The translations under genes were made by a program, and so were the position numbers. Of a DNA stretch of 64,000 nt, positions 57,109 through 64,000 are shown piece by piece. Source of the stretch: Gyromitra esculenta. Lineage: Eukaryota; Ascomycota; Pezizomycetes; Pezizales; Discinaceae. The stretch covers positions 1,550,001-1,614,000 of the forward strand of contig JBCAML010000003.1 in assembly GCA_038503075.1 (NCBI GenBank). Direction: 5' to 3'. Positions within the stretch are counted from its first letter, which is position 1, and the number at the start of each line of letters is the position of its first letter. The notes below the pieces were generated by a model. It was not told where the DNA came from and searched no databases. It was given only the letters and a program-made list of their open reading frames with translations.

Positions 57109-58068
57109 CTATTTTCGGTGCCTAGCCAAGAGCTGGGCAATTGAAATATATTGGTACCGGCGCGCTATGTCCAATGGAGTTTCTCCATTATTGTCTTCGA
57201 TTGCTGTATCTGCACCATTCTCCAGTAGTATTTTGATGGATGTCTGCGATTTTCCGTACACCGCGACATGAAGCACCGTTTCTCCAGCCCTGTTCTGAAG
57301 ATCTGTGTCCGCACCATTTTCCACCAATATCCTCACCATCTCCGAATTATTTGCCGACATATGCAATACCGTTTCCCAGCCTTCATCTCGAATATCTGTA
57401 TCGGCCCTTTCTTTTAGGAGTAATTTTACAACCGCAGATATCGACTTGTTCCAGCCGTGTTTGACCGTTTCATGGAGGGCTGTTTTTCCGTGACTGTTCC
57501 GGTCATTTATGCGGGCTCCTTTATTCAACAGCAATCTGATAAAGGCTTCACTCGGATGTCCCCTATCAGTAGCCCAGTGCAATGGAGGGTTTGTGCGACA
57601 ACCTTCTTCCGTAGCTTTGTTCTTCATGCTGACGTCTGCACCTTTCTCCAGTAAAAGTCTGCAAACCCCGATCTTCCCTTCCACTATTGCTGCAATAAGA
57701 GCCGTCTCTCCAATCCCGCCCAAAGCTTGAGTGTCAATTTTTGCTCCTCTTTCTATCAATAATTTGACTATCGCTTTGTGGCCTTTTTCGGCCGCCCAAA
57801 TGAGTGCTGTAACCCCCCGCTTGAAATCCCAGGCGTTGCTGTCGACGCCCCTATCCAACAATAGTCTAGCTAATGGCTCGTGCCCCTGCTGAGCAGCCCA
57901 ACAAAGCGCAGGTATTCCATCTTGTTGTTGCATTGCGAGAGTATGGAGGATTGGTGTGAGGAGATGAGCGAGGAAACGATTTGTCAGAACGAGGGAATTT
58001 AAGTCGTTGGGTTCAAGATCTCTCGCGAAGTGCAGTAAAAGCTCGTTCGGGACACCAAGGAGAGGCAT
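57109..58068 (-). CDS. F-box-like / ankyrin-repeat protein, 319 aa
   Basis: Single exon. MPLLGVPNELLLHFARDLEP and DLNSLVLTNRFLAHLLTPIL (residues 1-45) form an F-box-like helix cluster. About eight ankyrin repeats fill the rest. Typical units are TALIWAAEKGHKAIVKLLIE, NPPLHWATDRGH, KTALHETVKHG, ETVLHVAVYGK and ETPLDIARRYQY, most ending GAD or GA(R/K) then a short loop. The sixth repeat lacks the usual five-residue first helix (LHMSANNSEMVRIL) and the last is truncated at the stop. Such F-box/ankyrin proteins are abundant and expand in Pezizomycotina, probably as SCF substrate adaptors; the client is unknown. The ATG at 58068 is chosen because it begins exactly at the F-box. Codons further upstream are open but lack an ATG. 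Confidence 0.88.
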   Translation of the reverse strand: MPLLGVPNELLLHFARDLEPNDLNSLVLTNRFLAHLLTPILHTLAMQQQDGIPALCWAAQQGHEPLARLLLDRGVDSNAWDFKRGVTALIWAAEKGHKAIVKLLIERGAKIDTQALGGIGETALIAAIVEGKIGVCRLLLEKGADVSMKNKATEEGCRTNPPLHWATDRGHPSEAFIRLLLNKGARINDRNSHGKTALHETVKHGWNKSISAVVKLLLKERADTDIRDEGWETVLHMSANNSEMVRILVENGADTDLQNRAGETVLHVAVYGKSQTSIKILLENGADTAIEDNNGETPLDIARRYQYISIAQLLARHRK

Positions 58069-58737
58069 AGCTGGCCGACTCACGCGCAGTTGATTATATC
58101 CCTCTTTAGACTTAGGAATCCAAAATGCTGAAGTGAAGTGAGGATAGAGAGGGTAGCACGTACACAAAGTCTGAAAAAACGCGATGATTAACTTGCGCCC
58201 TTAGAGAACCGAAACCAAATCGGGTGAATGAATCAACGGGTGCATTACCTACACAAAAGATCAGGGTAGTCGAAGAGATTGAGGAAATTTTCTGGGAAAT
58301 CTTATCTAGAAATGCATCAATCGGTGGTAAGTATAGATTCACTAATTCAGCAAGTGGAGAGCAAGAAGGTAGCCAGTTCTGATTTCCTTGACCTCGAGTC
58401 TTAAATTTCGACCTCGTGGGTAGGGCTTGCAAGTAGGGCTCTGGGATTTTTATTTATTTCACGATTTTTTTATTTTTTATTTTGTGAATGGTCAAACGTG
58501 TTAATTGCATTAGAAGCAAAGCGATTGGTGATGCTTGCTATTCACTTGAAAATCATGGGCCATCACTCGTGTCGACATAGTAATATCAATGTCTTGTTCT
58601 CAATTTTAAATGATCTTAAATCTAGAAACTTAATAAGTGAATTATCTATTAACAAAGTGATTGAAAAGCAGCTTACCCTAGCTATAAGTAAATAAAAACG
58701 AAGTTAGAGTGCCCGAGAATGCCCTTGGAAAAGGGAA
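58069..58737. other. Upstream region of the ankyrin gene
   Basis: About 670 bp. An AT-rich stretch (58450-58485) and no recognisable gene. Confidence 0.4.
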
Positions 58738-59045
58738 GTAGGGTGTAGGGATCGGACTTGTAATAATACCGTATTGTAATGTAATGTATTTTATGTATTA
58801 TACAGTATTAAAAGATAAAATACGGTGGATAAAATACATACCAGTACTGATATAGGTTAAGGTATGGTTAACTGCCAGTTTTGGGGGGGGTTCTAGGCCT
58901 CGACGGGGAAAAAAGGGCCCAGTCAGGCAGCCCCGGCTTGGGAGTGGTCTGTGCGGGTATGTATCGTATTATTGATACAATACAATACTCGTAAAATACG
59001 GTATTTTATTATAAAATACGTATTTTACCGATCCCTAGTAGGGTG
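58738..59045. mobile_element. hAT-type MITE (292 bp) with perfect 8-bp target-site duplication
   Basis: GTAGGGTG occurs immediately before (58738-58745) and after (59038-59045) the element. Its own ends are TAGGGATCGG (58746-58755) and the exact inverse CCGATCCCTA (59028-59037). An 8-bp duplication and short inverted ends beginning (T/C)AGGG are diagnostic of the hAT superfamily. The interior has repeated ATACCGTATT and AAAATACG(G/T) words on both strands, probably subterminal transposase sites, and a GC-rich core (58880-58960). There is no coding capacity. The intact duplication indicates a fairly recent insertion. Confidence 0.92.
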
Positions 59046-60983
59046 ATCTATAGCTAGCACAAAACGGCATGTCGATCCCGGGGACAAATTGGGCAAAATT
59101 GAGAGCCTTACCTGCACTCCAAAACCAGTGTCTATGAGAAGAATAGTGCTCAGTGCCCGTGTAGGGCTTCTAAAGCATATGTTAGACTCAATCATAGATA
59201 AAAAATGATATAATATACTAGTTAGAACAAAGAATCTGATTTGGTTATGGTTGTGTTTGTATGGACTTTTAGGAGGTCTCTTCTTAGGGTATTTACAGTA
59301 CTAAAACCGGATAGCATTCCTTCCATTGGTAACGCGTTTTTATGTATGATCCGCGAACCGGTAAAACTCACGAGTCACGACTTTCATAAAACGACTTTCA
59401 TAAAGGCCCCCAGATACTGTAATTAGACCTGGGGTTGTTTACAGAAAGGTTGTCCCACTACCCCTTTAGGCATGGTATGTAACTATCAAGAAACGAACCC
59501 TAACCTTAAACTAGTTATCCACTCCGTGACAGGTTCTGTCACGAGCAAAGGGTGGTATTTTATATCGTGCTTAAACTTGTAGACTCCAAACAGTCTCCTC
59601 CTGCTGGTCATCCTCTCCCTAATTACTTAAACAGCTGATTCCTATTCTTAAACCCACCCTTTGATCATCAGGATGTTCAAGGTTTGATGCCTCTTTCTTG
59701 ATGCAAGGCATCCCAGCGACTAAAGTTTAGCAAGTTGCTCTATAGATTGGTAAACCAAGACGTAGATATATAAGACTACATGTAGGCTAGCATTCATTGG
59801 CTGTATTTATGAATTTGGAATCTCAAGGTTTAGACAACGGCCATCTCCGGGTTACATTTCCGGGCGGTATCGCCCACCTAAAAGCCTCGGTTTCTAAGAA
59901 CTAGGTTGAAAACCCTCGGTGCATTGAGTTTGGCAGGTGCGTAAGATCCGGTAAGCTTCTCTCAGTAAGTGGGTCCCAAAGTTAGCCGTGTGTACCCGTG
60001 TACCCGTGCATTGACGATCGCGTGTCTTATCTGTTGTTCTGGGGTAGTTATCATACTGACCGGGGTATAAGAAATGTGGAGGAACTACGCCACACTTGCA
60101 AGAAGCTTTGATTCACCAATGCTTGGAAAGATAACAGTGGTTACTCTTCTGGTGCGTAGCCTCAGCCACACCAGACATCTACCTAGAAAGACAAACCATA
60201 TATAGCCAGAGAAATTTCATGTTACTAGTCTACCGAGCAACGATTAGTCCTTAATTACAATTGTAAACCAGGGAATGGCTGCGGATGTTTGCACACACAA
60301 ATACTTAATGTAGAGTAAAAATCATTGAACGATATGTGGCTTAATCAAAATGGAAGGTGAGAGGTTGAGGTTATGATTATGATATAAAGACCAGTACAGT
60401 TTCGGAAGCTGCTCCCAGCCAAAAAAAATATTCGGGATTTGGATCATGCTATCTTATGATGTGTCACGGTTCCTGACACTAGTATCAGCTAGAGCATCAA
60501 ATATCTAGTACGTGTACCATAGCCATAGCCATTAAAGGCTTGGAATGGATTTACTCAGATATTCTTATTATTAGATGGACGAACTAGTTGCAAGAAATAG
60601 CTTATTATGAGACTGGGCGTGACTTTTTGTTGGCGGTGAGGGAAACTTCGGTTGACTTGGCCTAAATAAGTATCTTTTCCGTCATGCAGTATGGGCGGGC
60701 GATTGCCAGGGATATCTTGCATACGGTATCAAGAAGGGGTCTGTATGGGTTTAGATTCGCAGAATTTCTGGAATTTAAAAAATACTGATCGTATTATACT
60801 AGCGTTTGTCTGAGAAGAATAGTTTAAAAAAACAGATATTTCCCACCTCATGGCTTCGTGGCCACATTCCCGGTGCTGTCGCGAATTTTTCACGGGCCCT
60901 CCGGATTTTCGCCAGAGCTTTGGGCGATCACTTGGCCAAAAAGATCGGACTATTCTAATCGATTGATAGGGCCGAAAAAAACG
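59046..60983. other. Gene-free region upstream of the S28 protease
   Basis: Nearly 2 kb with no supported gene. TACATGTA at 59777. A short doublet TGTACCCG occurs at 59991-60008. The last few hundred bases should include the protease promoter. Confidence 0.4.
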
Positions 60984-63259
60984 ATGTGGAAGCTCCTCGC
61001 AATTGGTTTGTCGTTTTTCCAAGCCGTACAAGCTATACCACAGCATCCGGCTTTCTTCCATCACCAAGATCGGCTTATTGCAGAGGCAGATTTTGAGACA
61101 AGCGCGTCATCAAATGATTCTGTCTCAACCGCAGAAAGCGCGGTATATCCTGAGACTGTGACAGTATGCCCCCAGACCTCCTCAAAGTTTCTGTAGCAAC
61201 CGTTTTTACCTTCCAAAGCACTAGATGCTAAAAAACTGAACTCTCAAACAGCTCCCTCTCGACCATTTTGGCGACTGCCCTGACACTTTCGAAAACCGGT
61301 ATTGGGTATTAGAGGAGTTTTATAAGCCAGGAGGTCCGGTTTTTAGTAAGTCGTCTTGACCCACCTATAATAATACTATTTGATTCGAGTTGATATGAAA
61401 AAGTACTGACCAAATTTGCATGTAATAAGTTTATGATGGTGGTGAGGGGGACGCCGAACCTGGTGTCCAAAATCGACTTGTAGCCAACACGTCTTTCTTC
61501 AGGGAGATCGTCAGCGAATTCAATGGCATTGGAATCGTATGGGAGCATCGGTAATCTCATTGCACATCACCTGTACTTTTGAGGATTATTGGAACTGACT
61601 TCTGTAACTGAATTCAGGTATTATGGAAAATCTACACCGTTTAACATCTCACTCGAAACTACGCCAGAGCAAATGCAATGGTTAACCACCGCCCAAGCTC
61701 TTGCGGACGTTCCAGTAATTAACCCCTCACTTAGTCCTTAGTCTAAGTGTTTAATGCAGCACTAATGAGAGAGATTAGGCATTCGCCAATAACTTCTCCC
61801 GTCCGAATTTCCCCGACACTGATCTTACCCCAGCCTCCACACCTTGGGTAAAAAGCGGTCTTCCATTCTATGAATTATGAATGGTTTTAAATGCTGATTA
61901 CTCCGTATTTCAAATCAGATATTTATCGGTGGGAGTTATCCTGGCATGAGAGCTGCATTCGTCAGAGAAAAATACCCTGAAACAATCTTCGCCTCGTTTT
62001 CGTCCTCGGCACCAGTCCAAGCCCAGATCGGTATGTCTATCTACTTTGAGCAAGTCTATAGAGGACTTAACGGACTGGGCTTTGGTAACTGTACAAAAGA
62101 TATTCATGCTGCAATTGGTTATATCGACGATCAGCTGGCAACGCCTGCAACCGCTGCTGCTATCAAGAAGAAGCTCTTGGGCAAGGGGGCAGAAAAAAAT
62201 TCAAATGAAGGTCTTGCAGATGTTCTTACATACATCTTCTACTCTTTCCAGAGCTATGGAGTTGAGGGTACTCCAGGTTAGTAGCTTAACTATCCTATAT
62301 ATAGATTTTTTTTGGAGCTGATTTTTTTTTGTAGGACCATTGCGGAGTTTCTGTGACTGGATCGCAACTGATCCAGCGACTGGGAAACTATCGTCAACCG
62401 ATGGCTGGGCGAAAACGAAAGGTGCTAAATGGGTTACGAATCGTTGGGCAACCTGGCCCCAGTTTGCTCCTGTGGTGAGTTGGGTTTTCTTGGAATAAAT
62501 GCGCCAAGTGTGTTTATAGGGCGTTTATTTATCTTTTATTCAGGTCAATTATTATACGCCTACAAACTGCGAAGGCTATTACGGTAACAGTTCGACTGGC
62601 ACGACTGAATGTCGACTTGATGACCCATTCCCAGACCCAGCTGCGGTTTCTTGGACATGGCAATACTGTACTGAGTGGGGTAACTAGACATACCTTGGAG
62701 ATACTCACCCTATTTGATTTCATCATTTAACGGCTAATGGCAATAGGTTTCTTCCAGTCCGCCAATCTTGGCCCCCACAGCATTGTGTCTAAATACAATA
62801 GTCTCAAGCATCAACAAGATATCTGTTACCGTCAGTTTCCCACCGGCCTTTCTTCCGGATTACTTCCGAAGAGGCCGCAAGTAGAGAAAATGAACAGAAT
62901 ATATGGCGGATGGGATATACGCCCTTCAAACGTATATTTCTCAGGTAAGTGCACGTAATTTTGTGGTATTTTAGTCTGACCCAACTTAACCCCGACTTCT
63001 TAATTCAGGTGGCGAGTTTGATCCTTGGAGAACCCTATCTACCTTATCTTCTGAAGTATGGGCTCCTAAAGGGGTCTCTCTAACGCAAAAGATACCTGAA
63101 TGCAATGTGCCAACACCGAGTAATAAAATATTCGGGTACTTACTGAAGGATGCGGCGCATTGCTTCGATTTCAGGACGACATGGCCAGATGGCGAAAACT
63201 CTCGGCAGCTTTTTATGAGTGCACTCGGGAAGTGGTTAAAATGTTTCAAGCCGAATTAG
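60984..63259 (+). CDS. Secreted serine carboxypeptidase, peptidase family S28, 547 aa
   Basis: Ten exons: 60984-61163, 61252-61345, 61430-61550, 61618-61714, 61779-61847, 61919-62276, 62335-62474, 62544-62679, 62747-62944 and 63009-63259; introns 58-88 bp, all closing in frame. A signal peptide is clear (MWKLLAIGLSFFQAVQA, cleavage near residue 17), followed by a Ser/Glu-rich propeptide. S28 blocks follow in order: LPLDHFGDCPDTFENRYWV, YKPGGPVFIYDGGEG, GIGIVWEHRYYGKSTPF, QALAD, TPWIFIGGSYPGMRAAF with nucleophile Ser in GGSYPG, and SSAPVQA. Later come GGEFDPWR with the catalytic Asp and KDAAHCFDF with the catalytic His. The complete triad implies an active enzyme. S28 enzymes (prolyl carboxypeptidase/DPP2 type; fungal extracellular relatives) cleave after proline in acidic conditions, so protein feeding or secreted nutrition is the likely role. 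The ten-exon structure is the most intron-dense gene in the window. Confidence 0.93.
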
Positions 63260-64000
63260 CCCCCGTTTCCTATCACTCTCACATATATCTAGAAATGTAC
63301 AGTATCTCATTTGGTAGATATATTGGCGTAGCGTATCTTTATCGGCAGCGCTGGAAATAAACTTCCCTATCTCACGAAATAATATCCCATCGACCGTAGT
63401 AAGGCGATTTAGGTTCCAGCTTGCTGCGGTTGTCAAGATGGGATCTTAATACAGGAACTTCTTAAGAACGTGGAGGAAAGCTCTGACAATTCTATATATA
63501 AACATATCGTAAAGTCAAACTAATCGAGTAAATTATTATCTATCACCACTCTTAACCATTAATGGTAGTCCGAAGTTTTGATTACTGCCATGGCCAATAC
63601 ATAAATGCCATGCTTCAGATAATATGCTCTTATTTATTGCTAGCGATATTTAACGAAAATTCTTAGCGCTTCAAATTTAACGCGTGTAGGGATCTTAAGC
63701 TTGAGAATATCTGAAAACAGATCTAGGCTCAACATTCTAACTAGTAACACCTCAAAGAGCAACTTCCCCGCGTGCACCCCCACTCTAGAGTCGTGGGATA
63801 ACTAGTGCGTTAACCCACTTGAATTCAGTTGTCTTAACCTAATAATATACAGGGGTAGAAAGATACTCAGCCACAGAAGTAAAAGCATAAAATACTCTTG
63901 GCATTCTATTTGCTTCAACTCTATCTCTCTGATACTGAGGTTGCCAAATTGTATGTGTATATTCTAAGGCTTGGCTGCATGGGCTAGTTTAGCCCCAAGA
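63260..64000. other. 3' flank of the protease gene, nothing recognised
   Basis: About 740 bp to the window end, AT-rich, with no gene or element recognised. Confidence 0.4.

Larger units (their letters stand above)
1970..59784. repeat. Dispersed palindrome TACATGTA, 18 copies
   Basis: Exact copies start at 1970, 2917, 5680, 5890, 7742, 12213, 12419, 17517, 18616, 26143, 30075, 35618, 41637, 44074, 45767, 49904, 51790 and 59777. Each is 8 bp. All lie outside the coding exons called here. About one copy is expected by chance in a 64-kb window. Confidence 0.85.

Overview
The window is nuclear DNA from a filamentous ascomycete (Pezizomycotina). Most genes carry several short GT-AG introns of about 50-90 bp with CTAAC- or CTGAC-type branch sites. 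A tRNA-Ser(AGA) has a short intron. The gene set includes an AcuK/Ert1-type zinc-cluster regulator, fungal mannitol-1-phosphate dehydrogenase, a DUF1365 protein, an S28 secreted protease and an FBH1-type F-box helicase. Eleven to twelve protein genes in 64 kb, separated by up to 10 kb of gene-free DNA holding decayed miniature transposons, fits a large, repeat-expanded genome. A Pezizomycete such as a truffle or morel relative is my guess; that is inference, not something the sequence proves.

Layout. 0-1 kb: 5' part of an acuK/ERT1-like regulator (minus strand, cut by the window edge), with a long pyrimidine-biased upstream region. 3-8.3 kb: gene-free, with decayed repeats and a 170-bp TA-flanked inverted-repeat element. 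8.3-12 kb: a mitochondrial alpha/beta-hydrolase-like gene (+) tail to tail with a MOSC/mARC-like gene (-). 14.6-16 kb: an acidic disordered protein with an N-terminal Cys cluster. 17.8 kb: tRNA-Ser. 20.2-22.4 kb: DUF1365 membrane-associated protein (-). 22.4-32.2 kb: almost 10 kb without a supportable gene, containing one MITE. 32.2-34.6 kb: a 778-residue disordered protein (-). 35.0-35.5 kb: a TA-flanked MITE. 36.0-40.1 kb: FBH1-like F-box/UvrD helicase (+). 40.8-43.2 kb: cupin and mannitol-1-phosphate 5-dehydrogenase (both -). 45.5-49 kb: an RBR-type E3 ligase with a recent internal duplication (-), with a MITE just beyond its stop. 50.4-51.6 kb: a fold-back element. 52.5-56.5 kb: a collagen-like/beta-sandwich protein resembling the fungal DUF7932 family (+). 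57.1-58.1 kb: F-box-like/ankyrin protein (-). 58.7-59.0 kb: a hAT-type MITE with a perfect 8-bp target duplication. 61.0-63.3 kb: secreted S28 serine protease (+).

How the parts relate. There is no operon-like logic, but two themes stand out. The first is central carbon metabolism (acuK regulator, mannitol-1-phosphate dehydrogenase). The second is ubiquitin-linked proteins between 36 and 58 kb (F-box helicase, RBR ligase, F-box/ankyrin, and a protein with a possible SUMO-interacting motif further upstream), interleaved with fast-evolving repeat proteins and young or decayed MITEs. The most unusual sequence-level signal is the palindrome TACATGTA. It occurs 18 times where about one is expected, and always outside the coding sequences annotated here.

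Multi-exon models were built by hand from reading-frame continuity, splice signals and family resemblance. All lengths quoted close in frame, but no search or alignment program was run.
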